Assembly (NCBI GenBank): GCA_024752435.1
Contig: CP103034.1
Span: 372,001 to 436,000, forward strand
DNA: 64,000 bases
Source of the DNA: Allantophomopsis cytisporea
Taxonomy: Eukaryota; Ascomycota; Leotiomycetes; Phacidiales; Phacidiaceae
Reading direction: 5' to 3'
The translations under genes and the position numbers were made by a program. Shown here in pieces: positions 33,226 through 45,256 of the stretch; the stretch's first letter is position 1; each line of letters begins with the position of its first letter. The notes below the pieces were generated by a model, which saw only the letters and a list, made by a program, of their open reading frames with translations, was not told the origin of the DNA and made no database searches.

Positions 33226-36200
33226 TCAGACCATACTCTTTCTCAACCCACCACCCCAAGCAGCCTCCTTCTCCTCCTGGTCTTTCATACGCAGTCTGAA
33301 AGCCGCAAAGCTCTGCATAGCATCGGCATGTCTCTCGCAAGCGACATTGTACCACTCTCTAACGCGCATATCCTCCTTACAGCCCTTGCGATACATTTCG
33401 ATCCACTGATCATCCCTGCTTTCTAGCCATAGGGGAGGCATGCTGTCAGTCTGATGCTTGCGGGCGATGAAGTGATTAAGCATGGCTGTGTTGAAAATAT
33501 CCCATTCAGCCATGTAGGCTTTGAAACCAGCAAGGTAGCTGTGCCATGAGGATTGGCTAGGACGGACAAGTGTGCCAGGCGTCGAGGGGACTTGAGGCGC
33601 CTTTGGAGGGTTTGGTAGCTCAAGTTCTTCGGTGGTGACGTTGGTCTTGAAGATAGTACGGTTAGAGGCTTGGGATGGAAAGGGGAGGGTCGAACCAAGG
33701 TCTCCGAAGGAATCGAGACCTTTGGCAGGATTGTGCAGTGGCTCAATGTTCTGGAGATCTTTCAAGTCAGCGAAATCTTCTTCGTCATTTTCAACTGCTG
33801 CTTTATGTGCTGTTTTCGACTCGGGTGTTGGCCGTGGTGGTAAAGCTGGTGAAGTTTTTCTAGGGATTTCTGGTTGGACTGGAAGGCCGCTGGTGTTACT
33901 GGTAGTATTCGCATCGGTGCTTCGCCATTCCGCGCGAGATGGCTCGACATGGACGTTACGAGGTTCTTCTTGAGCCTTGTCAAACGTTGCGGAATCTGCG
34001 TCGCGATGCGTTGCGAGGGGATCCGGCTTCTCAGCAGGACTATCGATGTCCATTGGTTCCGCTGGTGCAGCAACAGGCACAGGACCTGGTTTCCCGCTAT
34101 CGAAGCTACCTATTCTGCTCGAACGACCTTTGTAGACCTTCTCTTCCCCCGAAGACTCTGGAGATTCGACCATAGCAGCTTTTGCTCCGGCTGTCTTAGA
34201 AACAATTGGTGTTCTTCCAAAGGTAGTTGAGCGTGATTTCTTCACTGATGCACGTGCCCCAAACGGAGATGGAGAGGGCGGTGGTGGTGCAAACGTTTGA
34301 GGCTTGAACATTTTGCTCCATTCCTCGGCCGAGAATTTGGTACCTCCCGGAGACTCAGCTGGAGTATCATTTCCGACACCTGCGAACTTGGTATTGGGGT
34401 TTGTGTCAATATCAGACATCTGTGTACTAGAACCCGTCTGTGGCCGACTTTCAGACCTTGATTTGGCAGGCGAGCGTCCGCGAGATTTGCTGCCGGTCGA
34501 CTGAGCACGCGATCTTGCTTTGGAATTTCGGTTCTGATCATTGCCTGTGAAGTAATCCCCGTCCTCAAATTTCTTGGCCCAGTCTTCTTGTGAGAAGCTT
34601 GTATTGATACTGTCAGTGCTAATGTTCGCGGATGGTTTCGGTGTATTTCCGGTGGGGAAATTGAAGCTATTGAAAGGTGTGTTAGCATTTTGCTGGTTTA
34701 TTTGACGAAAAGATTTGGCATTGCAAGGCGGAAGTCTCATAGTAGTGGCAACAGCAGATTTAGCAGCATCTCGAGATAGTCTGCATCTCCTTGGACTTCC
34801 AGCCTCATGAGCCGATTGATATTCATGAACATGTCTTTTATCCAAGTCGCATTTACCAGACACGGGTTGTTTACTATTCCGCGTGTCAGATCGTCCCCGA
34901 ACTGTGTTACCATGTTTGGTAGTTATGGTGATCTCCGTGCTTTGGCAAATGGAATTTCCAGATGCTTTGTGTGGAGTACCACCACTACGGCTGACAAGTT
35001 GCTCAACAATATTGAGCTGTGCCATCTCAAATGTGTTGAGACAGTCGGGGGATGTAGGTCTATCTTTAACGGGAATACTCTGGATGTTGATATGCGGAAA
35101 TGGATGCTGATATTCCTCACTTGAGGTTTGGTTTCCAGCCATATCTGGACGAGGTATGTCGGCTTGTCTGGCTGGAATATCTAGATCTGGAGCTTGACAT
35201 GAAAGGTTTGAAAGGGGTCGAAATATTTTAGAAGAATGAGTGGATTGCGCATACATAGTGGGTCCGCCTCCTTGCTGGGTTTTGCCGGTATCATCAAGCG
35301 GGCCATCTGATTCCACATTGTTAGACTCTTCGTTTCGGTTCTGCAGCGCATGCCATCGGCGGCGGAATTCCCCAAGGCTTAGCTTACGTTTATCGTTGGT
35401 CCTCGTTCCGATACCTGGATCTACCCGGTTCGCGTTGTCTGCACTAGATGTGGAAGGGAATTTGGAAGTTCGCGATCTCGGCGTCGCAATTTTACGTTTC
35501 GGCACGAAAGGCTCGTCAGCATCATCATCAGAATCCGGTTCTTCGTCACTAGAACTGTCGGCTTTGTCAGTTGGATTGAATGGTTTGCGAGTGTGTGGAA
35601 CGCCGTTGTGCCTTGTATTTCCACTAGATTCAGCAGGTCTCCCGCTGGAGAAATCAACATGGGAGTGTGTTCTTTTTGGTGGAGAGCCGAAATCATCGTC
35701 ATAGTGAGATCCCTGATACTGTGATCCTCGAATAGGACTCGTGCTGCCAAATCCGTTACTTCCACTGGATTCACCTCTCTGGGACCCTTCACGTGTGCTA
35801 TTTGACCGACTCAAACTCACACCCTCAAATGGATTGGTCTTCTCACCACCGGAGGCAGAATAAGGCGTACTACCTCTGGATTCCCTGAAATGCTTTGGAG
35901 CAGTCTGTGACGGATACTTCTGGTATGGCTGAGGGTCTACCTTTGGGGGTAAAGGTGGGGCGGTGCGATCTTTGTATTGAGTTGTATTATATGAGGAGGT
36001 GTTGGCAGCAGGTGGCTCGTCACCAACTTGGCCAGGCATGTAACCATTTGGACGCTTTGGTATTGGAGGTTTTGGCACAGGCCGACTTCCAGGAGTTTCC
36101 CCATTTCTGAATGCATCTCGCCCTGGCCTGTCGGATTTTGGTGGAGGAGTGTGCTTTGCCGCATTGCTTTCTGCCCGGCCTGACTTTGGAATATCAGCTG

Positions 36201-36760
36201 GTCTGGTTCTGCTGCCTGCCCCATGCTTCATTTGATCCCATGCTGCATAGGCGTTCTTTGCTTCAGTACTTCCTGGAGCTGGCTTGCGTGCGGTCGAAGC
36301 TGATGGGGGCGCCTTCCAGCCATTATATCTACTGCTACCTGCAGATGCTGCTGGTTGTGCTCGCGGAGTTCCGTGAGGTTTTGGAGGTGGTGCCCATTGC
36401 GATCCAGCACTGGCGTAAGGGTTCCCTCTTTGAGCAGGTTTATAGCCTTCGTATCCTGGTCTTGAAGACTTTCTCACTCTTCCAGCATCGTACCTTGCTC
36501 GTTGCTCTGGATCAGTAAGGACTTCGTGTGCTGCTTGAATAGTTTGAAACTTCGAGTTCACTTCAGATTCTCGACCAGGATTTCGATCTGGATGGTATTT
36601 GAGAGCTTTATTCATACGTTAGTATCAGATTTTCGAGTAAGTAAAAAACTCAACAGTGCATACCGAGTTTCTTGAATTGCTTCTTAATCTCAATTATATC
36701 GGCATTCGGCTGTAACTCCAGATCTCCATAATAGTCTTGTGTGAGATCGGCCTTCACCAT
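33226..36760 (-). CDS. Large J-domain (DnaJ/Hsp40) protein
   Basis: Probable Hsp70 co-chaperone. Exons 36760-36664 and 36605-33226, joined over a 58-base intron with a perfect TACTAAC branch site and an AAG acceptor, give 1158 residues. The J domain fills residues 9-70 and contains the HPD tripeptide at 37-39 (ALKYHPDRNPG), followed by YDAGR. The long middle (about 75-1000) is low-complexity and rich in Ser, Pro, Gly and charged residues, with several SPSP- and RSRS-like patches and repeated FSAEEWSKMF / FSQEDWAKKF segments (about residues 680-770). The last 110 residues (WHSYLAGFKAYMAEWD to the end) are dense in aromatic residues and look folded. No Cys-rich zinc domain, so not a class A Hsp40. 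Cell role unknown. Confidence 0.9.
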
Positions 36761-38266
36761 CTTGGCGATCTACTTACGATGCCTTGTATGTCCAGCTAGA
36801 GCTTCAGAATAATAGAAATACACTTTAAAATTCATACGCGTGCATGAGTGTAGCTATTAGAGCTTGAATTCGAATGGCTATGCTCAACGACGTACCACCA
36901 CAACGTGGTGAGTAGAGCTTGTAAGCTCTGTATCTGAAAATGTCCTTCTGCTGTATAGCCGTATAGAATGTAGGATCAAAGCGACGGTTCGAGTAAAGTG
37001 AAGGTGCGACGCGGGAAGAGATACGGTATTTCAAACACAATATTTGATGACTTGTGTGCAGGGTTTTCTCATACAGACTGAATGACGATAAGTCTGCGTA
37101 TGGGCACGTTCTGCGAGGAGAAGTATATCGAAGCTAAAGTAGAAAGGATTCGCCGACGGGTGGTGCGAAGAACAGGCGGCGGTCGTAGAGGATGATGTTA
37201 TCTTATGGAAGCGGCGTGAAATCGTATCGTCTATCGTAGAAGGTGAAAGTGAAATCACGGCAGTGCAAACGTTCTGCTCCGGTGATAGGAAAACTTGGTG
37301 CACAGAGGAAGAGACGTGTTGACAGAAGATCCTACGCAAATATCTCTAGTGAAATATCGCGATGTCAGTGTCTGGATTATGTTTAACGTGGGGCACAAAT
37401 GATGTGGGGTGCCTTTTCAAAGTGCGGAATATAAGGTATGGAATGCGCTTCGACGAAGTGAAAATGATGACTGAATATGAGAGCTCGCAGACACGAACAT
37501 GAATCAAATCTTGCTTACAGGACGATATATTCCCACGGATTATAAAGAGGAATTCAAAGTACAATAAGCCGAAATATCCAGAAGTTCTTCCAGAAAGTCA
37601 TGCAAAAGTTGCTTCAGCCGTATGCAGCAAGTTCCCAGGTTTGTGAGCTCAACGGAATGAACCGGTTGCCCAGGTAAAGAGAAGTGCGCGCGCCACTTCA
37701 TAAAGTCTCAGAAACCTCGCCCGCTTAAAATAGCAAATAAGGGTCCTGTCATGCCATCATTCGGTACAGGTCGAGTAATTTATATATTGGCAACTACCCA
37801 AATAAGACATAGTTTTATCTGTATACATTTGTTTGTAGTCTGGAGCAACTCAAATCGTCAACAGCAATTTGCTAATACATTAAATCACGGTTAAGTATTT
37901 TATCGAAGAGTTGAACTCTAAGAGATGATGCACAATGATCGCTGATCTTCGTCAGCAAACGTAGCGAACGAATGAATGGCCGATACCAATGATGACGATG
38001 TGAAGGCGGTCGGTCTTCAGCAATTGGATAAAGCATGTCCAATCATCATACACAAACACAAAACAATCATTTACAAAATTGGTCAACTAGGTAAGAAGTC
38101 AAGAATTTGATATTTATCGGCTTAATCCATTTAGCACAATACGCCAGTAATCCTTCCCAGCTCCGTCCAAACTCCATAATGGTACCGATAACGAATCTAA
38201 CATAGTGACACCCAATAATGGTCTCCTCCAACTTGAATATACTCTCAACCTCGTGCAAGTAGCATC
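36761..38266. other. Intergenic between INCENP and J-domain gene
   Basis: 1.5 kb in a head-to-tail pair on the minus strand: INCENP 3' side on the right and J-domain promoter on the left. Short open frames on the minus strand (for example 37031-37339) show no motif. Confidence 0.55.
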
Positions 38267-41200
38267 TTAATTGATACTTGGAGTCCAACCACCTTGTCTT
38301 CTGATCTTCTCACGTCCCTCCAAATCCTTCTTCACCTCATCCTCCGTCAGTCTATCCTGCCCACTCCAGTTTGCACTGGAAGTTCTCGCTCGGAATCTTC
38401 CCCATCTGTCCTTATTCTTGAATATTTCCTCCATCTTTAGCTCGGATATAGGTCCAAAGACCTGTGCTGGATCAATACTGTCCTGGGCAGCAAGCTGAGC
38501 ACGAATGGCTGGCGAGTTGGCCCAATCGGGGACATTGAAGTCACCTCCTGCATCTGAGTCATCGTCTTCAGAGTCAGTATTGATCTCTGGGAGATCGATA
38601 CTATCACCGTTTTGGTAACGTGGTGACGATCGGGCAGCAGATTTTACAGTAGACTTTCCACCATGACCAGGTCCCAAAGGCCTTGCAGGTGTCTTATGAG
38701 AAGGCCCTGCGGCAGAGCTGCTGCTTTGTGCGAAGGGGATCGTACCCTTTGACATGCTGCTCATATCCATAGGGTGACCCGGCTTCGACTGATGCATGTG
38801 TTGGTTTGTCAAAGTAGTCTTGTGTAGAGACGATCCAGCATGTTGAGAAACACTCGCATAGCCACTTGGGAAAAGTGATTTTGTGGGTGCGTCCTGTTTC
38901 AACACATTTAGCTTGGGGACACTTATATATGTAGCGGGATCACATACCTTTTGACGGATGGTGGATTGTCGTATGGGGGGGGCCATGGTCCTTGGTTGCT
39001 GAATCTCAGGAGCATCATTTTCTTCATCTCCTGTCTTTCTACGTTTAGCATCATTATTCTGGTATGAAGGACCATTCCGAAGCATGGTTGGGCGAGAGTG
39101 GGCATCATCGGCATTTTCTTGCTGTAGTGGTCTCTTTGGTGGAGCTTTTGTTGTGTGGTGGAAACCTCCATTGACAGTTCTTCCCACATCTTCCTGATTC
39201 CTATGTGCTGCAGCGTTCATCTGGGAAATTGGCCTTGAAGCTCCCAATTCGCCACGTTGTGGCACAGATGGGAGAGGCTTCTCTTGCAAAGCATGTGCAA
39301 GATCAAGTGCGGCTTGTGGTCTGGCAGCTGGCGGTGGTGCTCCCCGTTGCTTTGCCCTTTCTAGTTCCAGTCGCTTCTTCTCCAGAACCTGTTGACGCTG
39401 GGCAACCTTTTTTGCTTCAAGTTGCTCACGTTCACGTTGACGTTCTTCCTCTTGAGAAGCTGCTCGCTTTCGTTCCATCTCACGTTTCATCTCCAACTTT
39501 CGTTGTGCTTGAAGCTCATCCTGAGCCTTCTTCCTTTCGGCAGCCTGAAGAGCTTTTGGCTTGCCAGGAGGAGGTTTGCTTCTGATGCTGTCAAAGCTAC
39601 TGGTCGATGGGGTCTTGTTGTGCTGGAGTGTTTGAGCAGATACCTTACTCTTCAGTCCAACTTGTGATGAATTTGACGAGCTGGGTGGGGCCAGTGAATC
39701 CTGCAATGAATTGGCCAAAGCAGCATTAGATGGAAGTTGATGGTTCCGTTGTGAGCCAGTTTCGACACGAATTACCGCCGGTGGTTGTCTACTTCTCACA
39801 ATTGGCTCCTTTGCAGGCTTCATCGGTCTCTTTAGGGTATCTTTTGGTCTTCCGATTTGGCTCGCGGTTCCCGGACGCGAAATTGTTGGCGGCGGAACAG
39901 GAGCTGCTGCATCGCCCATATCCACATCCTTCTCGGATGAAATGGCAGCTGCCGCAATGCCCTCCGCTTCTAGCTGAGCCTTAGTCTTCCTGGGACTGAT
40001 CCGTGTGGCTCTTGGGACATCGATGCTTGATTTGGCAAGCTTTTCTTGTCTCTCCTGTTCCTTTTGGGCGGCTACCTTCCTCTCCATTTCCGCGGCCTTC
40101 TCCTTCTCTTGGCTAAAAACCCTAGCTCGCTCAGCTTCCTTCTCCCTTGCTTTATCGAGTTTAGAAAGCTGCTCGGCCATTAGTTGTGCTTCTCGTGCTT
40201 CTTTATCCTTTCTCTTATCCTCTCGATCCGTGTTTGCAGCAGGCTTGCGAATTGGCGACTTTGGAGCAGTAGGTTTGAAAGGGCTATTTATCCGAGAGGC
40301 AGGTTGCGCCTCTTTGAAATCCTGCATGTTAAGAGCTGGATACAGTGGTACAGAAGGCAATTTCGGAGTTCTAAGAGCATCTTCAAACGAAGGACCGGTC
40401 GCTTGGATGGTTGGTTTGGACGGAACTGGAGAAAAAGTAGATGTCTTAGCTTCGGCACTGACTGCTGCGCTGCTTGCAAATAGACCTTTGGAGAATTTCA
40501 AGATAGATGAAAGCTTGTCTTTCGAAGCTTTCAAAGGACTTTCCCTATAACTCCTTGTCGGTGAAGGAGGAGGCATAGAATTTTCATTCTGAGTTCCCTT
40601 GGTTGCAGCTGCAGCGAGATTTGGATTTGAGACGGAAATACCTTTCTTGTGGCCACTGGCAAGGATATCAGTATCCTTAGCTGGCGACCTTGGCACATCC
40701 ATTGAGGCAGACTTCAAGTGCATGAAAGTGCTCATTCCACCATTTAGACTTTCCACCTCTTTCAATGGCGATTTGATCTCCACTTGATCTGGTTTAGCAT
40801 CTTGGAAAGTCGAACCGCCAACGGTCTGCTTACCGCTCAGTCCCTCCATAACATCAGTTGAGAAGCTCTTCGGAAGAGTAGGGCGAGGGCTGGCCATGAC
40901 AGGAGCCGGAGCTGGAATTGTTGGTGGGCCAATCCAGCTATCTTCTTCATCTTCGGGGAAGGCTCCAGGGGCAGTCTTTGGACTTTCCTTTGTCTGAGGG
41001 GAAGCAGCTTCTGGACTGTGTGGTGGTAGAAGTGGATACGATGGCTGTTGCGAATTTCCGGTAATGTTAGGAATGGATTTCGATGGACGATGAGCGTTTG
41101 ATTGGGATCTTCCAAGCATGCTAATCTGAGCCTGTAATCGCTGAGTGGACGTTGTGTTGTGCACTGTAGAATCTTCGACTTGCTTATTTTCGGTTTCCTT

Positions 41201-42460
41201 AGAGGTCTGCTCTTCCTTGTCGATCTCCATATGGTTGACTGCATCTTCGTCATCCGTGTGCTCTTCGTCCTCAGTTGTTCTGGCCTGGCTATTGCCAAGA
41301 CTCTTGCCACCTGTGTGTCTGCCATAATAACTCGTCCTGTTGTGGTCCAAATGGCTAGTTCTTGACGTTCGAGCTCCAATGCTCTTTTTTGTCGTCAGAG
41401 GTTCGCGAGCAGGCAAAGATGCGAAATTCAAACTGCTCTTTCTTACAATGGGTCGAATTGGGCTCGAGCCCTCAGATGATTGGGACTGCTCATCCTCAAG
41501 AACCTCGTCCACCACTTCATCCACGGCTTCAACCATATTCACCTCTGAATTGCGCTTTTGTGGTGATGGCGATGGTTGTGGAATTGGAATTTCACCCACT
41601 TTCATTGCCGATGGTTTGGGTGGGGATGTTGGTCGTGCGATTTGACTTTGACCAGGCGAGGCAAATTGTGCAATATTCTGTTTCTTCGGGCTTGGTGTTG
41701 ATGCTATGAAAGACTGGTCCTCCTTCGCTGACTGAAACGAGGCGTCCGTCATTCTGCGATCATTTGCCTCCGTTGTGACCCCTTCCATGGCATTTTCCTT
41801 GTCCTCTAATATCTCGATCTTTGCTGCTTCTGGACTCTGTGGCCTGGAGTGTTGATAATCTAGGATATCATTGACTTCAGTAGCATTGTCCGACTGACTT
41901 CCATGGTATCCTGAATCGAAGTAGTTCGTGTGCTGGGCTCGCTGGTGCTGCACAATTGGTGACTCGGAAGGGGCCTCGGGCTTGTCTTCTGCAACCTTGA
42001 ACGTAGACACTGGTCGCTCGAAATGCTGCTGTCGGAATGGGGATGGATTTCCTTGTGGCGTCGTAGAGAAGATGTCCGTTAGTGGCTATGAGTAATTAAC
42101 AAAATGCAATCATCCTCGATTATTGAATATTCACTTACAACGCGTTCTTCAAGAGGATTGCGCTTTCGAGCTGTTCTAGGTGTCTTTCCACGTAATTTTC
42201 CTGGCGTCTTAAACATCTCGGCCACATTGCTAAAAGTCCCCGGTCAGCATAATTTGCGCCAATCTTCCTGGGCTCCCTTACAATTGGTTGTTGCTAAAGA
42301 CCTCGGCCATATGCTCATTCAACCAATCCATATCATTTCGCGCCGAGAAAGTAAACTCTTCGACTTCTTCATCTGCGAACTGCAGAACTGCAGCGCGCTC
42401 TTCGGACAGCCATGAAGAGGAGCCAACCTGAAGTTGCGATTTTGCCCTTGATGCGGCCAT
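38267..42460 (-). CDS. sli15: INCENP-like inner centromere protein (Aurora B/Ipl1 partner, Sli15-type)
   Basis: Scaffold of the chromosomal passenger complex that binds and activates Aurora B kinase at centromeres and the spindle. Exons 42460-42282, 42229-42139, 42085-38948 and 38893-38267 give 1344 residues. The N-terminal segment (SSSWLSEERAAVLQFADEEV) is followed by KTPGKLRGKTPRTARKRNP. A very long disordered middle rich in SP/TP sites suggests cell-cycle phosphorylation. Two highly charged helical stretches (EDKRKDKEAREAQLM.. and ..RKKAQDELQAQRKLEMKRE..) match the single-alpha-helix region of INCENP. The C-terminal IN-box reads VPDWANSPAIRAQL, EEIFKNKDRWGRFRART, then SSANWSGQDRLTEDE: the TSS motif is the Aurora site that completes kinase activation. 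The last intron (38894-38947) is 54 bases and stop-free; if retained it adds 18 residues just before the IN-box region. Confidence 0.92.
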
Positions 42461-44833
42461 GATTCGCAATCAAAACAATGCGCGTAAATAGAAGAGACGA
42501 CAATATAGACACGTGGGAAGTTTAAATTTGAGTAGGGTATTAATAAAGCATATCTAGGACACGTTCCTGAGCTTCCGAAATGTTGAGATGGGCGATTGGT
42601 GATGTTGTCGTTGTTGTCGCAGGGCGTCGAGGTCGGTGGTGATGTAGAGGGTTGTCGCTTCTTGCTTTGTTTATCCAAGTGGACCTCCCGTCCAGGTCGC
42701 ACTAGCGTCCGCTCGACGTTCACGCAAGCACGTGACTACGCAACTACCGGCATGTAAATTCTAGCCTCAGGTATATATCACGTGCTCGGAGTTTACAGCT
42801 ACGAACGGACTTGGTAGTAATTGCATAAGTAGAGTAGTTGGCCCAGAGTAGAAAATTAAGCCGTTTTACACCTGAAAATCACAGGCATCCCTACCCTTCA
42901 ATCGTCATTCGCATAATTGTTTATGTTTGAACGGGCATGGCTCTCGATATTGCATATTGGCAATATTATAAACAAATATTTTTCTCGGATTTTTCATTTT
43001 CATAGCTGACTGATTGAATTTGATTGGTTATACGCTTTATTTCTGTATATTTCATTTCTCGTTCATTGAAGAGTTTTCTCTTTGGAGAGAATATATTCCA
43101 AAATTATATTACCAAATCCAGCATATCTAAAAGTCTACAGATGATGCGCTGTCCTTGAGCATCCGCCCTCCCGACTTGCAAAAGTATGGGAAATCATTGT
43201 CCAGAGGCACTCACACTTAAGAATAGATATTATTTCAATATGCTACTGAAAGCAGCTTTTTTCTGAAAGGTTTTCTCGAGAGGTACTCCACGTCCAGATT
43301 TGTTGACGCAAACGGGTTCATCAATGATATCGCTGCCATTTTTGGATCTTTCTGGTATGGGAGAAGACGGCTTATAGGCATATATGTCGTAACTCATTCT
43401 GAAGTATACTGCAGATGGATGGGCTGTCTTTCGACTTTTACTGGAAATTGCCAAATGAGATAATGTGCCTTACTTGATTGCGATGGAGCCAGAGCTTGTT
43501 TACAGTCCTCTGGAGGATGAAACAAAGTTTTCTGCAAGAGATTTTCTAAGGACTAGTGAACGATCTTGCAGGACTGCAAGGTATGCTCTAAGTCGATCTT
43601 TTATAATGGCAAGGTCTACGTCTATATAGTAACAAGATGAGCTACAGAGCTCTTGAGTTTGCAGTGATCATGTCTACGAGTCCTATAGTCTTGTGTTCCT
43701 ACCAAAATAGTCTACAACCTATATCTATTGTTTAATTTAACCAAAAGGACCCAGCTAGTGTCTTTTATCAGAAGATGTGACTTTCGACAAAAACGAAATG
43801 CCTCTAGAAATAAAAAAGCAATTATGTTGTTAGAATATCTCGTCGCTAATAGAGAAATGAGAGAAGCCTTAGGAGATTAGACCTGTAGTTATAGCAAAGT
43901 CGAAATGGTCATTAGTTGGAACACTTAATGGTTGTGTTTGGCCTGCAAGCTTTGGAACGCTAGCACCACTCTGGCTAGAAATCTTCTACACCCTATGCCA
44001 GCTCAATCTTGACCAGGCTCTATGATATGCTCGTGATATCTATCTGAGAAGTTCTTGACATCGGAGGAAGTTAGGGGATATCAGCGCGTGTTAGATGTAC
44101 TTGCTATATGATAGAATTAAAACTCTTTCCTAAGCTCTAAAAAGGAACTATTGCTGGCACTATCGAGACTAAAGTATATTATAGTTCTATGACTCGTATA
44201 ATTTACATTGTGTACCCTCTCCGAGTCTCTGTTGGGGAACTGTTTAGACTTGAGCCCGTTTATTTATATTTTTCGCTGACTTAGATCATTGTATAACTTC
44301 TATTAGTTGTATAGATAGTTTTAGAAATTATTATTATAGAAAACATCACTTGGATCATAATGTACCACAGCACTAAGGTACCTAGGTAGCATCGGAATAG
44401 TTAGTCGCGTTGTGCGGTCCTACCGTTCTAACCCGCTCCAAATGCTTAAGCAAGAGTAAATACGCTACATTGTTAGTATCAATATGTTCTTCCTTATCTA
44501 AAGCACACCATCAGAATAATTTAATCCTGTATCGAGAAGTAAATTTTCGATAATAGTGTTGAACACGCATCTTCACTTCACACTACATGCCTGAAATATA
44601 TATAAAATATATTATGCCATTGGTACACAAAACTTTCTGGATTTTCTCTAGATGAGCTTTCGAATTGCGGTGTCGCTCGAACTTTGTCTTGGTGTTGAGA
44701 GTTATATTATATGCGCCTTCAAACGAGGTTCGTGTTTCTGATATTGAGTTTGAAGTCTCGTACAGTTCATCCCCTAATGGAAACCTCTTCTATCACCGGA
44801 AAGAGACAAGTTGCAAGTCGTTTAAGATTCTCA
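42461..44833. other. AT-rich gene-free region
   Basis: 2.4 kb. Bases 42461-42780 carry the INCENP promoter and leader. From about 42780 the DNA is strongly AT-rich and full of TA, CTA and TAG words (clearest at 43480-44400), with all frames broken. It has the look of an old element degraded by C-to-T mutation, but no transposase, reverse transcriptase or terminal repeat could be recognised. Confidence 0.5.
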
Positions 44834-45256
44834 TCACTCAGTCTTCATCCCATCTGCATCTCGTATCCCCTCTCCACTGGACCCCCCAAACCTCCACGCA
44901 AATGCCAAAAAGCATACCAAATGAACCCCCAAGTGTAACCACGCCTCTCCCATCTCCCCACCTAGTAATCTTCCTGCAGCCCTACAAATAGGTGCGACAT
45001 GATACACTGCCAGTGCGCCTGCAACCCGTCTCTCTAGCCGCACATCCTTTACTGGACCGAGGAGCGGTGAGAAAGGCAGAGCTATGAGACATGAGGAGAA
45101 GAGCAGTGTAGCGTACTGGCGGATCACAGCATGAGTTGCGTTGGTAGAGGATAGGGTGCCAAGCTGGTCTGACGGGTTGAGCATGAAATTGAGACTTGCG
45201 GGGATCTCGATGAGGATGTGCAAGGTGAAGGGATCTAATAGCATTGTGAAACTCAT
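44834..45256 (-). CDS. Small four-helix membrane protein, unknown function
   Basis: Single-exon frame of 140 residues from the ATG at 45254-45256 to TGA 44834-44836. Four hydrophobic segments are visible: FTLHILIEIPASLNFML (about residues 9-25), ATLLFSSCLIALPFSPLLG (about 48-66), VAGALAVYHVAPICRAAG (about 74-91) and WLHLGVHLVCFLAFAW (about 102-117). The PASLNF.LNPSDQL segment and the general layout resemble small conserved membrane proteins of filamentous ascomycetes that have no assigned function; this is recollection, not a search result. It is flanked by AT-rich, gene-poor DNA on both sides yet is intact. Localisation and role unknown. Confidence 0.6.
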   Translation of the reverse strand: MSFTMLLDPFTLHILIEIPASLNFMLNPSDQLGTLSSTNATHAVIRQYATLLFSSCLIALPFSPLLGPVKDVRLERRVAGALAVYHVAPICRAAGRLLGGEMGEAWLHLGVHLVCFLAFAWRFGGSSGEGIRDADGMKTE

